From the NCBI RefSeq assembly GCF_023898315.1, contig NC_064622.1, positions 164,754,178-164,818,177 of the forward strand: a DNA stretch of 64,000 bases. Direction: 5' to 3'. Made by a program: the position numbers and the translations under genes. This DNA is from Schistocerca nitens. Its lineage: Eukaryota > Arthropoda > Insecta > Orthoptera > Acrididae. Under the pieces are notes generated by a model. It did not search any database. It was not told the DNA's origin and saw nothing but the letters and a program-made list of their open reading frames with translations. Shown here piece after piece: positions 41,001 to 52,129 of this stretch; positions within the stretch are counted from its first letter, which is position 1, and each line of letters begins with the position of its first letter.

Positions 41001-41393
41001 GTATCGTCCCTGGAACAACGGTGCAACCTCATGGGCGTAAAAATCTGCTCTGTCCCTTCTCTTATCCGAGCCTGACGGTGCGTATATGTTGATCAAACGT
41101 ATTCCTCCTATGGTCACGGCCGTACCACGGGCAGAAGGCAAATACACTACTTCGTCTGCACGTATCCCTTCCTTTAATAATATAGCTGTGCCAACGCCTC
41201 TCTCGTCACACGGGGAACAGTAAACGTCGTAACCGTAAAAGTCCGAGGGGGGAAGTACCCGAATTTCTTGTAATAGTGCGATGTCTAAATCCGCAGCCTT
41301 TATCATGTCACTGAGCATCTTGATTTTTACCGGCGTCCCAATGCTATTGATGTTAACAGACCCTATCCGATAAGCTTGTTGCATGGCGGTCAA
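38022..41393 (-). CDS. LINE ORF2: apurinic-type endonuclease plus reverse transcriptase
   Basis: 1123 residues without a break. The endonuclease occupies about 1-230: NINSI near 14, Glu43 in QEI, GGDFN at 137-141, RLDR at 192-195 and the TDH catalytic pair at 217-219. The RT follows: GPDGFPLEFY, IPIPKP with DYRPLTLLN, motif A FDRAFDRVDH, a VRQGCPSSILLYAIALEP motif, and YADD at 683-686. The C-terminal CQQCGVLDTDDHRLVC zinc-type motif starts at 994. The protein nicks target DNA and primes cDNA synthesis there. All visible catalytic residues are present. It has a truncated relative at 12.9-13.5 kb. The clade is uncertain; the RT order fits L1/Tx1-like or an I-group LINE. Confidence 0.93.
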   Translation of the reverse strand: MTAMQQAYRIGSVNINSIGTPVKIKMLSDMIKAADLDIALLQEIRVLPPSDFYGYDVYCSPCDERGVGTAILLKEGIRADEVVYLPSARGTAVTIGGIRLINIYAPSGSDKRRDRADFYAHEVAPLFQGRYDGCILGGDFNCVLDRKDQQPNYTTSPELRELVNGMELVDTWDLKYRNQPGYTFFTSHSAGRLDRIYVSRALAVSTVDAEIWPTAFTDHEAYICTVNLDRQQVWRRRGNWKMNVSHLRDAECRRMVEDAWHGCLRRRNSFGSILQWWIECAKPALRRTLIGYGKEVSQWQRTTTEFYFTALRELLAQPPTPERQTAVHRVKAKLVQLAKQRMAGTMIRARSQDFLPNEVPSMHYVIKERRRRRRNLIHEIDLGDGRRFTTQRGIAQAFTDHFRRFYASNGEGPRGLGNVLEEIPDATSANGEEDGLSEITCEELEEAITRGACNKSPGPDGFPLEFYRAFVTTMTPMWLCMFNELLRQEVPVHIQFTEGLMIPIPKPRGGKRPCDYRPLTLLNSDYKIFMRILGSRIKKSLEHRIHADQTCLGGISNIHTALGDYRDVVALAAACRLRGAMVAVDFDRAFDRVDHVYLAAVMNRMGVSPLLTNAVMRLLHGARSAMVVNGGRTEYFTILRSVRQGCPSSILLYAIALEPCLAGLRRRLTGISLRHLSFKCRAYADDIVFLVRNKRETQTALDWLQTYGMAAGSVVNYRKSQFMHVGRGLEPGTEGPLPAVETLRCLGITFHKETAGTAADNYRRLLLRVRTAVRLNALRSMDMLQRVLLVNLYLAPMMCHLTHLLPLTRTMAMRIQAAFGYYVCLGHLFKVQYNTLTLPAREGGVGLVNVHEKARAMFINTMLKRWRNRNHSLTGTIIEELVPASHLPPVSVGHISPPLTYVRTFIVEHSYVGERLPTTRQSTSKDVYHLLLRQIARNRVERKHPAVNWHVVWRTVHHPHLPTSVRSTWYIVVNRKYPTNDRKYAIHLADSPLCQQCGVLDTDDHRLVCGEALAVWTLARKIIAFMRRTIYTAVSSDIVFFPEETYFPRHKTNAVAWITGMTVHYIYRDSRTNLLHVLDYWQYLQDGHTTLLRLQKYKDWYANFLVTVFADPPYTWGVPGAQR

Positions 41394-41484
41394 CGTAGAT
41401 GGGGTACCGTACGGTCGCTAATTTCGCCGTACATTCGCTGCTGTCGGACTAACGTCCCCCGCCGTCCCCTCATATGGTCTGCCA

Positions 41485-42742
41485 TTATTCCGTGCACTCT
41501 GCCGATCTTACACCGGGAGAGTGCGTGGGAGTAGTTCCTCCGGCATCATCTGTCCCCCACGGGGGTGGCACTTCTGACCAGTCCCCTAGTGTCCCATCGT
41601 TGTCGTGCGGTGCAGGCGCCGTAGCCTCCTCAGGAGCCTGTTGCCGTCTATTGAGCTCCTTCGCTGTGTCTGGAGCATCATCAGCGGTAGGTCGTGTCGC
41701 CGTCCCGCTGGCCACCGTTGCATCCACGCTAGGCAGTTCTTCTGTATCCATGGTCGTCTGTTCTGTACCCGTAAACTTCTCAGAATTATCTGCTAGATCA
41801 GAGTGGTCGTTCTCCACCGTGAGGCGGCGCTTCTTCCGGCGTTTTGGTGAGCGCTGTTTACGTTGCCGGGCCTCGGAATCAGAGGTCAGCATGGTCTCCA
41901 GTTGTTCGTGAGGGACGTCAGAATCGTGCGCCGTCGTATTATCGACGTCTCCAAGTGCCTTATCGGAAGGGGCCGCAAGCGGAACCGAAGAGAGGGCGTC
42001 CTGTGACTGCTGCAGGCGGTCCAGCGCAACGTCGTCTTTCTGTGGCTCGCCACGATCCGCCGCTGTCTGTGTGTTCTGGTACGCGTCTGTCTCGCGGCCC
42101 ACGTCATCGCGTAATGCGGCGACGTAAGTCATGGGGAGCACAGTCGGATGCGGCGTGAGGGGTGGATCATCCCGTGGCAGCTGTAATAACCTTCGTTGAG
42201 CACACTCAGAACGTATGTGTCCCTCCTTCCCACATCCAGAGCACGTCCTTGGTTGTCCGTCGTAAATGACAATCGCCCTACAACCGGCGATGTACAAGTA
42301 TGACGGGACGTGTTTTCGGAGTTCAATCCGTATTTGTCTGACGCCATTGAGGACAGGATACGTCTTGAAACTCGCCCATTTTTCAGCCACGTGGGATAGG
42401 ACCGTTCCGTAAGGACGCAGGGCGTCTGTCACCAATTCTTCTGGCACTTCGAATGGAAGCTCAAAGATGCGGATCGTTCGGAGTCCCATGCCGGCGTGTT
42501 CAACTGTTACCGCTCCAACATTCCCGTCCGAATGACAGAAGTAGTAGTTCGTCACATGCCGCTTCATTTATAAGCTTGACATAAACCACGCTGCTGACTA
42601 TAGATAAGTGTATTCCAACTAGAACGTCAGGTTCGATTTTCACCTCGTCCCGTAAATAACGTTCGATCTCGTAAGCCTTCGGTCGAGCATATTCGTTAGC
42701 AAAATTAAATTTCAGTGTCGATTTGCGGAACGACAAGGCCAT
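41485..42742 (-). pseudogene. LINE ORF1 (gag-like, CCHC zinc knuckle) with one frameshift
   Basis: The N-terminal piece (42742-42500) begins MALSFRKSTLKFNF and reaches VVYVKLINEA. The frame then shifts by one near 42540-42570, and the rest continues to 41485. That part has AGMGLRTIRIFELPFEVPEE, YPVLNGVRQIRIELRKHVPS and the zinc knuckle CSGCGKEGHIRSEC (CX2CX4HX4C), then a long low-complexity acidic and basic tail. ORF1 proteins bind LINE RNA. The ORF is complete apart from the single shift, so the element may have lost autonomy only recently, or the shift may be an assembly error. Confidence 0.82.
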
Positions 42743-42864
42743 GATTCGTTCTATGTATTACCGCGACACACCGCTACACACGTAACGTAAACACCTCTCG
42801 CGCAGACGTGTGGCAGGGACGTAAACACCGTCCGAACCGCTGCGCCGCCGAAGGCTGACTGTAG

Positions 42865-43058
42865 ATTCAAATGGCTCGTAGCACTATGGGACTTAACTGC
42901 TGAGGTCATCAGTCCCCTAGAACTTAGAACTACTTAAACCTAACTAACCTAAGGACATCACACACACCCATGCCCGAGGCAGGATTCGAACCTGCGACCG
43001 TAGTGGTCGCGCGATTCAAGACTGTAGCGCCTAGAACCGCTCGGCCACACCGGCCGGC
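42865..43058 (-). repeat. SINE-A, full length
   Basis: Body at left, head at right (ccgctcggccacaccggccg). It lies immediately 5' of the LINE. Confidence 0.88.
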
Positions 43059-43061
43059 CTT

Positions 43062-43260
43062 AAATGGTTCAAATGGCTCTGAGCACTATGGGACTCAACT
43101 GCTGAGGTCATTAGCCCCCTAGAACTTAGAACTAGTTAAACCTAACTAACCTAAGGACATCACAAACATCCATGCCCGAGGCAGGATTCGAACCTGCGAC
43201 CGTAGCGGTCTTGCGGTTCCAGACTGCAGCGCCTTTAACCGCACGGCCACTTCGGCCGGC
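43062..43260 (-). repeat. SINE-A, full length, variant head
   Basis: The head variant (gcggtcttgcggttccagac, cgcacggccacttcggccgg) is shared with the copies at 44.0 and 56.5 kb, marking a subfamily. Followed by a SINE-D head scrap (gctcggctaacctggcgggt, to 43291). Confidence 0.88.
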
Positions 43261-43489
43261 ACGTTAGTCCGCTCGGCTAACCTGGCGGGTGCCTTCAAGT
43301 TCTGTAGATCTTGGTTCGATACTCCACATTATTACAAAAAGTGCTGTGAGTTCAGGTGATCGTAGCGGCCACCGAACTGTACTATTAAATCCAGTGCACC
43401 TAACCGAAAATAATTTACCTAGGAAATGTCAGAAAAATTAGATATTCTGCTATAATATAACCTCAGGGTGCAGGTGTTCCAAATGTGGT

Positions 43490-44300
43490 ACACTAAACTC
43501 TTATAGCATGTCCAGATAAACAACACTGTTGATGGTAAACTCGCTGAAAAAAAAGGCCAATTATGCAATTGGGCGTAAGTCCACAACCGACACAGACCTT
43601 GGGAATGCCCCCCTTTTCATTTCACTTCCATCATGAGGATACTCTGACCCTATTACACGAACATTATGGTGGCTCAGTTTGTCTGATACAAGGAAAGTCG
43701 ACTCATCGGAGACACACATGTTCGTTTCAGAATGTCGTTGTTTACGTCAATCACTGCTAGCATGGCCACTGCTATCTGTTAGCGTTGATTATCGGTCGGC
43801 TTTACAGCATGAAGCAGCTGCACCTTGAGTCATAAAGACGTAACCTGCTGTGCTAGACTTCGTGAACGGTTGACCTTGATATTACCAACTCCTCTAACCG
43901 CTGTAGGCACTGATTTTGTCGGATTCCTTGCGAACGCCTGACGTACTTTGTCCATGTTGGGGGCTGAAACAGATGGGCGCCATGCTCCCTGTTTACGGAG
44001 AAATGGCTCTGAGCACTATGGGACTCAACTTCTGAGGTCATTAGTCCCCTAGAACTTAGAACTAGTTAAACCTAACTAACCTAAGGACATCACAAACATC
44101 CATGCCCGAGGCAGGATTCGAACCTGCGACCGTAGCGGTCTTGCGGTTCCAGACTGCAGCGCCTTTAACCGCACGGCCACTTCGGCCGGCGTTTACGGAG
44201 AACACAATCTGTTTTCACACACGACTTACGGTACGCCAAGAACGAATAGGTGGTCGGGACGGTGACTGTATTTCATACTCTGTACGAACTAGGCTACACA
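43490..44300 (-). pseudogene. mariner/IS630-type transposase remnant with a SINE inside
   Basis: On the minus strand, fragments read TMDKVRQAFARNP and a KSVPTAVERVGNIKV-type HTH stretch. A degraded LHAVKPTDNQR, then CVSDESTFLVSDKLSHHNVR (first catalytic Asp region) and GSEYPHDG follow. Frame changes occur throughout. A SINE-A at 44003-44190 lies on its N-terminal side. Confidence 0.55.
44003..44190 (-). repeat. SINE-A, variant-head subfamily
   Basis: Flanked exactly by gtttacggagaa (43991-44002 and 44191-44202). Nearly the same sequence as 43062-43260. Confidence 0.92.
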
Positions 44301-44467
44301 GTGAGCTTTCTCCCGTGTTTTCTTCAAACCTGACGCACCAGGAAAATAAGAATAATAAAATAAAACTATCTTTAACTGCCCAATACTGTCTCACCTTAAA
44401 AACTTTGCTGGAAAAGTGGATCTAAAGGGCATAAACTTGTTAACCGATCCTTCCGACGGTTCTTGAT

Positions 44468-45555
44468 AGAACAACATAATAATAAATGAAGAGCAATGTA
44501 TTGCCCATGTTCTACAGGATTGTTTTTTTTCGGGTTAACCGTCTTTCGACTTACAAAAGCTCCATCAGACTGTTTATAAACAACATTGGAAAAGATGTTC
44601 CCCTATTGAGAGTAGCTTCAGGCTCAATCACACTTTAAATGTCATCTTTGACGGTGGGATGGTAACGTATTTTAATAGGTAAAGAGTTGAACAATAAATA
44701 AATATAAAGGGAGCAAACAGAAAAATCATCAACACCACACTCGAAAGCCCTGCCTATACAACAATTTACATTAAGTAAGCAAACCCAATAAAATGAAACA
44801 AACTTCTTCAAAGGAAAAATGATAGAGGAACCACTTAACAGAAAGAATTAACAACAGAATGTATGGAGTATATAGCTAACCACAATGAAATAAAAACAAA
44901 TGGATAAGTACAGGAAAATGGAGGAATGTGAAAGAAGAACAGTGTGGGAAGTAATGGAAAACTGAGAGGATTATTTGCAGTTCAGAAGAGAGGACGTATT
45001 AAGGTGTGTTTGGTAAACAAAAATCTAGCCCGCATTCCTGATTATTTCTTAAATGACCAGACACAGATTAATACTTCCTCCTCTTCACGTAATTCTCTTA
45101 ACATTCCATTACTTCCCACAGTTCTTTATGTTAATTGGTTTCTGTATCACTTTCCATGTGTAATATCTCTTGAAGTAGTCTTGTCGAGTACTAATTTTAT
45201 TTTGTTTTATTGGTTTTTTTCATCTAATGTAAACTGATACACAGGCACAGCTTTCGAGTTCAGTGTTAATGCTTTTCCTGTTAGCTCTCGTTGTATTTAC
45301 TTTCTGTTCAACACTTTACCTCTTAAATTACGTTACTACCACACTGTCAGAGATGACATTTAACGTTTGTTTCTGCCACAGTCTAGGAGGGTAATATATT
45401 TTTCCAGCATAGTTTACAAACACATATCTTCTTTGGCGACGATAGTCATTTAAAGTCTGATGATGGCCCTGCAAGCCGAAAACCGGTTAACCCGAGTAAA
45501 TTAACCCTGTAGAATATAAGCAGTATAGTGCTTTCCGTTTATTATTATGTTTAAC
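44468..45555. mobile_element. 1.09-kb palindromic element with hammerhead-like cores
   Basis: The two halves are diverged reverse complements over almost their whole length. Outer landmarks are aacataataataaa, ttctacagg, and cgggttaaccg; inner ones are gtgggaagtaatgga, tcgaaagc and aaatgtcatct. On the plus strand 45457-45481 reads CTGATGA, T, stem ggc/gcc, GAAA. The left half has the reverse counterpart at about 44540-44575 (minus), with one core base lost. It looks like two PLE-type arms joined head to head without an ORF, or a foldback element carrying ribozymes. Confidence 0.65.
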
Positions 45556-46489
45556 CCTTCCATTGTCATGGAACGCGTGAACGCAGTCGTATGATAAGCT
45601 GAGATTAGGAATAAATTTGTTTCTGACTACAAAGATGATCTTCAGTTTATTTTTATTGTGTCATGATCGATTTAAGGGCTACCGCCCCCGTCCTCAGATG
45701 GCAAGAAAAATCAAACTGTTGAGAAAGTAAAAAACTGACATGAAATTACACCAGCATATCCATACATTTGCAAAAGTGGACATGATTTGTAAGTGTGGTG
45801 AACGATCAAATAAACAGAACTTGCAATAATAGCAACGGGGCTACAATCTGAAAACTGTGGAGGAGCACGTGTGCCCGCATGGAGCAGCGCCAGAAGTATG
45901 CCGTGCTACGAAGCGTGGCGAAAAGTTTGCCGCGGAGACAGCAGGCGTCTTCTCCGCGAAGACGCTGCGGCGGCAGGACGGAGCGACACCGTCTATGTCA
46001 GCGCCCCGTGTAAGCAGATAGCGAGGCTCGCCTTTCCTTCCCACAATCCCCTGCGCGGGCCGCGCCGCACGTACTGGCGCTGCCATCTGTCCGCCAGCGT
46101 ACGTAACTACGTTTCTGTCGCTCGTTCCGACGAATTCACGTTACCTCACCGCTCTAAAATTTCTCAACTGGTTTAATGCTATGCAGTGATGATACAATGT
46201 AAATGTGGTGAGAGATACAACTAAAAAGAAATGAGTGTGAAGAAAACATAACAGATACTTCTAGAACGAACGTCTAATTTTCTCTTTTTCCCGAAAGATC
46301 CATATTTGACATCATTACTACTAACGATCAGTAAGTGAGCATGTAGTAAGTGACTTCGTTAGATTTGTGTCCAGGGTTTTGACGAACGCGAAGACTAATG
46401 CAGACGTGACTTGTTGAACTGTAAAGAGCTGTTTGAACTGTATGCAGTACGAGAGCACCAGAAGTCTTGTATCTGAAAGACATACAAAC
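45556..46489. other. Unannotated, GC-rich block 45840-46150
   Basis: No recognisable domain in the ORFs there. Confidence 0.35.
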
Positions 46490-46500
46490 GGAATGCAAAA

Positions 46501-46694
46501 GCCGGCCGCGGTGGTCTAGCGGTTCTAGGCGCTCAGTCCGGAACCGCGCGACTGCTACTGTCGCAGGTTCAAATCCTGCCTCGGGCATGGATGTGTGTGA
46601 TGTCCTTAGGTTAGTTAGGTTTAAGTAGTTCTAAGTTTTAGGGGACTGATGACCACAGATGTTAAGTCCCATAGTGCTCAGAGCCATTTGAACC
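46501..46694 (+). repeat. SINE-A, full length
   Basis: Flanked by ggaatgcaaaa (46490-46500 and 46695-46705). Confidence 0.92.
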
Positions 46695-46705
46695 GGAATG
46701 CAAAA

Positions 46706-48719
46706 TTCTTTTTTTTTGCCGTTAAGGAAGATAAAAAGTGTAAGAGAAGGAAGAGATGGAAATAATTCACTCTCATGTTGCTAGCGTTCTAACTGGCCAG
46801 TTTAGTCAGTATTCAGAAACTTCGCATACGTGGCACCTTCTTGACTACATTTAAAGTAGGACTGAATTCTTTTAAAAGTGCTTAAGCATATTGAAATCGA
46901 AAATAGACGGAAGAATGGAAACATTATTAATAACATTTCTGAAGAAATACATCATGCAAGGCTTGTTCATGAAGGCGTCTGTTGCCTCGTACTAATTGTG
47001 CTGTCTACCACTGTATCTGCTGTTGAGAAGTATTTCCGTTACGTAGCTGTATGAGATTTCAGTACGACAAAAAAAAAAGTGTATTAGATTAATGGATTGG
47101 TGCTCGCTTCAAACGAGGTGCCTGTTAGTTTATCATTCTAGAAGTGTAGTTGAGGTAAAAGATGAAAATAAGTCATTGGCATGTTGCTAGTGTTCTAACT
47201 AACCGGTTTATTTAGTATTCAGAAAACTCCTATACAGATACTGAAGAGATGAAGCATGTGTAGAGGGGCATTTTGTCCTTCATTCTGTTCACGAATGAAA
47301 CTCTAACTGGAGCATATGAGAACACTGCACTCATGTCCGTGGGTTAAGGAACATTTGAATATAAAGAAAAACAACATCGGGTCAAGGCAACAAACAACTG
47401 ACAAAATTGTTGGGACAGCGTAGAAAGCGTGACACACTCGGCAGGCCAGGCTACGATAATTTACTGATATATCGCTGACAACATGCTTACGGTCGTCCAC
47501 CTTCCGTCGTTTGATCCACAAATCTTTTTGCTGTTTAGATTACATGGCCAGGTCAGTCTTATTTTGGCCCGTCTGTACAATACCCGCTCTCACGAATTGT
47601 AAAATGCATTGGCTCGTTCTGTTCTAAAGTTGTTGACACACTGTCTCAGTTCCCCGGCCTGTTTGGTTGAGTTAGCCTAAATACTTTTACCAGTGGGAAA
47701 GAATCCGTGTATGCTCAAATTAGATCTTGTATTTATTCGTAAGGTATATTCGGCCAAAGCAGATTTTTTTATGATTTCCTCTGCAAGTGATGTATCGCTG
47801 GTTTTCGGTAAAGCAATACTAAGACTTTGAAAGGGCTGTGCTATGCAGCTGCCTCAGTAGCGCGGGTATTCTCACGGGAGGCAATGCGTCGTATCTGACG
47901 CAGATTTAACCACTACTCATGGGGAGCACCATTACATCAGTTTCATCTGTGAAATTCCGTCAACAGATACTTGTTTGCCAACGAAGGCAATGACGCGTAC
48001 CGTGGAAAACTTGTATCTTTTATCGAGATTCAACGCGATTATTTAATCGAGAGCATTTTACTCATCAGACCCGTCACAAAAGTGTTTGCGATTATGATAC
48101 CGCTTTCTGTGCTTTTCCGAAATCGTTTCGCGTGAACTGTTTGCTTGTATATCCTTGTCGAACTGAGTTCATGTCCAGTCTCTAGAGGACTGTTGGGTCG
48201 TCGCCTACAGGTTAACCTTCCTCCCGCGCTTCCAAGTTACCTGTAGTATATACCACCTTCCCTCACCCAAAAATCGATAGGGAAGTCAAATATATGGGCA
48301 ACCTTAGTGTATACAGAGGGCGCCACTTAATTGTCCTGCAATGTGAACGCTTCGTGGTTTATTTCTGAGACGGGAACTAGAGCGCTCTTCACTGGTTTAG
48401 TAACCTGACAGACGGCTCGTCCACAGCGGTGACTCATCTCTCGATCTGGACCGGTTGAGCCTCATTTGGCTACCGTGCGCCTACCGGCTGGACCGGTTCT
48501 TAATCATCCACGGCCGGGACAAGCTCTGCTCTGTTTCGGAGCCAGAGAAGCCGCTGCTGGTCGCCAACTGAATTCACAGGAAACGTATTGCAGCTGTGAG
48601 AGCCAGACGCTTAGTTTGAATGTGACCGCCATATACACGGATCAGCAGCTTAATGCGGAAGCCAAATCACAAGATTATGGCAATCTGTTGAAAAGGATTC
48701 ATCTTCCGTCTGTTGTGAT
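46706..48719. other. No gene recognised
   Basis: No repeat family or coding domain that I can support across this 2-kb stretch. Confidence 0.35.
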
Positions 48720-48975
48720 ATACTTTATTGTTTTTATTTATTTACACATCTAGTTCCGTAGGACCAAATTGAGGAGCGAATCTCCAAGGTCATGGAACGT
48801 GTCGGTACATAAAATTACAGCATAAAAGTAATAACCAATAAAAAAAATAAAATGTTTATGAACCCAAAAAAAGACAAGGTATACGTTTAAGTAAACGCAG
48901 TCAACAACATAACATAAGAATCAGCTTGATTTTTCAAGAAACTCTTCAACGAAGTAGAAGGAGTGATCCATGAGG

Positions 48976-49173
48976 GCCGGCCGGGATGGCCGAGCGGTTC
49001 TAGGCGCTACAGTCTGGAACCGCGCGACCGCTACGGTCGCAGGTTCGAATCCTGCCTCGGGCATGGATGTGTGTGATATCCGTAGGTTAGTTAGGTTTAA
49101 GTAGTTCTAAGTTCTAGCGGACTGATGACCTCAGAAGTTAGGTCCCACAGTGCTCAGAGCCATTTGCATTTTC
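48976..49173 (+). repeat. SINE-A inserted in a LINE 3' UTR
   Basis: Exact duplication gatccatgagg (48965-48975 and 49174-49184). Confidence 0.92.
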
Positions 49174-49417
49174 GATCCATGAGGAAACTCTTCAGTTTCG
49201 ATTTGAAAGCACATGGATTACTGCTAAGAGTTTTGAATTCTTGTGGTAGCTTATTGAAAATGGATGCAGCAGTATACTGCACACCTTTCTGCACAAGAGT
49301 TAAGGACGTGCGTTCCAAATGCAGATTGGATTTCTGCTATTAAATGATTGAAAGCTGCTAATTCTTGGGGATAAGCTGATATTCTTAACAAGAAATGACA
49401 ATAAAGAATATATATAT

Positions 49418-49448
<31 letters not shown>
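49418..49448. repeat. (GA)n microsatellite
   Basis: A short TA run followed by (GA)n with one interruption. Confidence 0.85.
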
Positions 49449-49795
49449 GCCAATGTCAAAATAGTTTAGTGAACAGGGGTCGACAAGAGGTTCGCGAACT
49501 TACGTCATTTAATGCCCGAACTGCCTGTTTCTGAGCCAAAAATATCCTTTTAGATCGGGAAGAGTTACCGCAAAATATAATATCATACGACATAAGCGAA
49601 TTAAAATAAGCAAAGTAGACTAATTTTCGTGTCTAACAATCACTTACTTCAGATACCGTTCGAATAGTAAAAATGGCAGCATTAAGTCCTTGAACAAGAT
49701 CCTGACGTGGGCTTTCCACAACAATATACTATCTATCTAAACACCTAGAAATTTGAACTGTTCAGTTTCACTAATCATATGCCCATTCTGTGAAA

Positions 49796-50693
49796 TTAAA
49801 ACGTCATGTTTTGTTGAATTGTGAGCGAGAAACTGTAAAAAGTCTTACTGCGATTTAGCGTTAGCTTATTTTGTTCGAGCCATGAACTTATGTCAAGAAC
49901 TGCTCTATTTGAAACCGAGCCAATGTTGCACACAACATCCTTTGCTACCAAGCTAGTGTCATCAGCAAACAGAAATATTTTAGAATTACCTGTAGTACTA
50001 GAGGACATATCATTTACATAAATAAGGAACAGGAGTGGGCCCATCACTGATCCCTGGGGCACCCCCTCAATTGGCCGTACCCCACTCAGACCCCACATCA
50101 CAGCCATTTGCTGTCTGTTGTTAAAGTAAAAGGTGAACCAATTACGAGCTGCTCCCCGTATTCCGTAATGGTCAAACTTCTGGAGCAATATTTCGTGATC
50201 AACACAATCAAACGCCTTAGTTAAATCAAAAAATATGCCTAGAGTTTAAACCTTTTGTTTACTCCGTCCAGTAACTCACAGAGAAAAAAGAATATAGCAT
50301 TTTTAGTTGTTAAATGACTTCCAACTGTACATTTGATAGCAAATTATGTGACACAGAATGACCAATTATCCTTACATACATTTTCAATAACTTCAGCAAA
50401 CACTGACGGAATAGAAATAGGTCTAAAGTTGTCTACATTATCCCTTTCTCCTTTTTATAAAGCGGCTTTACTACTGGGTACTTTAATCGTTCAGGAAACT
50501 GACCATTCTTAAAGGAAAAATTACAAATATGGCTAAGTAAAGGGCTAACACGTTCAGCACAGTACTTTAATATCCTGCTAGACACTCCATAATATCCATG
50601 AGAGTCCTTAGTCTTTAGTGATTTAATTATTAACTCAATCTTCCCCTTGTTGGTATCACAGAGGACTACTTCAGACAAGTCTCGGAAAGGCAT
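49796..50693 (-). pseudogene. LINE reverse transcriptase core, broken
   Basis: The fingers part at 50693-50433 has SLKTKDSHGYYGVSSRILK and PVVKPLYKKE. After a break, 50188-49796 has QKFDHYGIRGAARNWFTFYF, the GVPQGSVMGPLLFLIYVNDM block and FADDTSLV (motif C), then LTLNRSKT. The motif A region between them, near 50200-50240, is readable (DCVDHE-like, Lys-Ala-Phe-Asp) but out of frame. Frameshifts and the missing 5' part make it inactive. Confidence 0.85.
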
Positions 50694-51052
50694 TTGCCAA
50701 GACAGTTATATGACTCCCTGTAGTAACTAAGTTTTTATTTAACACACCAACAATGCTCAGAAAATGATTGTTAAACACTGTCATATATCTTACTTACCAG
50801 TAACGGAAATATTTTTATTACAAACTGACTTTATATCGTCGACCTTGTGCTGCTGACCAGATACTTCCTTCACAACTGACCATACAGGGTATACAGGGAC
50901 ATCAAAATAAAACCGGTCACAAAGATGTTTTCTAGGCTTTGTGGGAATGTAATCCAAATGCACTGTCCAATCACATTAATGTGACTACCAGTCAGAAACC
51001 TGATTAACCACCTTCTGTAGCGCGGACCGCTGTGACACGAGCAGGAAGAGAG

Positions 51053-51373
51053 TCAACGAGGTTCTGGAAAGCTGTGGACAGCGCATTCTCTATTGAGGAC
51101 ACAGCGTACGAGCGGCCCGATCGAGGTGGTCCCACAGATTATCGAATGGATATAAATCGGGGAATTCGCGGGGCAGGGGCGTACGGTAAAATCATCCTTG
51201 TGCTCTTCGAACCACGCACGTACACTGCGAGCTGTGTGGCACGTTGCATTGTCCTGCTGGAAGATGCCATCGTACCGAGGATAAACAAACTGCATGTAGA
51301 AGCGGACATGGTCCCCCAATGATAGATGCATAATTATGTTGATCCGCTGCGAATTCCAGAATGCTGAGATCAC
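51053..51373 (-). pseudogene. Tc1-type transposase remnant
   Basis: Reads GDHVRFYMQFVYPRYDGIFQ then QDNATCHTARSVRAWFEEHK, which is the second catalytic Asp region (QDNAxxH). PANSP, where SPDLNPIE should follow, has lost the Glu motif through frame change. Upstream, near 51500, TVLRRRRLEFCTSIPE-type fragments are in another frame. Inactive. Confidence 0.75.
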
Positions 51374-51908
51374 CCAGGAAACGCCACGACGACATTCCCC
51401 AGACCATAAGCGTTCCTCGGTTGTTGCAGGGTATTTGCTTTCAGACGTTCAAGCCGTACTCAGCAACCTGTCCGATGGAGCACAAAACGTGATTCATCTG
51501 AAAAGGCCTCCTGTCACCACTCAGTGGACATTCCTTTTCTGGTATTGACGTGCAAAATTCCAGCCTTCGTCGCCGAAGAACAGTAGTTAACATGGGTGCA
51601 GGGACGCCCGCTGCGTAGGCCCATACGCAGCAGTGTTGGCTGCAAGGTCGTTGAGACATTGTTAGTAGCTCCGTGGTTTATCTAGGCAGTCAGTTGCTCA
51701 ACAGCTGCACGTCCGTTGATCCGTACACACCTCCGTAGTCCTTGTTCACCGCTGTCACGTATGGGCTTTTGCACACCATAGTTGCCTCGCCGCCGGTTTT
51801 GGATAGCGACATTCTGCCACGCACGGTATTGTTTAAGCACGGCGACACGTGAACGTTTACAGACGTAGTCGCATCGGAAATATTTCCACCCTTGGTCCGA
51901 AAGCTTTT

Positions 51909-52110
51909 GGCCGGCCGCGGTGGTCTCGCGGTTCTAGGCGCGCAGTCCGGAACCGTGCGATCGCTACGGTCGCAGGTTCGAATCCTGCCTCGGGCATGGA
52001 TGTGTGTGATGTCCTTAGGTTAGTTAGGTTTAAGTAGTTCTAAGTTCTAGGGGACTTATGACCACGGCAGTTGAGTCCCATAGTGCTCAGAGCCATTTGA
52101 ACCATTTGAA
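51909..52110 (+). repeat. SINE-A in a Tc1 element (first)
   Basis: Duplication ccgaaagcttttgg (51897-51910 and 52111-52124). The exact start is ambiguous by two G bases. Confidence 0.92.
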
Positions 52111-52129
52111 CCGAAAGCTTTTGGACGTC

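Larger units (their letters stand above)
37704..42850 (-). mobile_element. Near-complete APE-type LINE (L1/Tx1-like or related)
   Basis: On the minus strand: about 100-bp 5' UTR, ORF1 with a CCHC zinc knuckle (one frameshift), a 91-bp gap, intact ORF2 (endonuclease, RT, zinc motif), about 295-bp 3' UTR, then a 23-nt A-tail (plus-strand T-run 37704-37726). It inserted next to or within older SINE fragments. The 6-bp accgct at both ends (37699-37704 and 42836-42841) is only a weak candidate target duplication. The intact ORF2 and long A-tail point to a young insertion. Confidence 0.88.
48720..50940 (-). mobile_element. Non-LTR retrotransposon 3' half (jockey/CR1-like)
   Basis: Minus-strand LINE with the RT core at 49.8-50.7 kb and a long 3' UTR down to about 48720. 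A SINE-A (48976-49173) and a (GA)n tract (about 49418-49448) lie in the 3' UTR. Endonuclease and ORF1 are not seen, so the 5' end is truncated near 50.9 kb, next to a Tc1 element. Confidence 0.75.
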
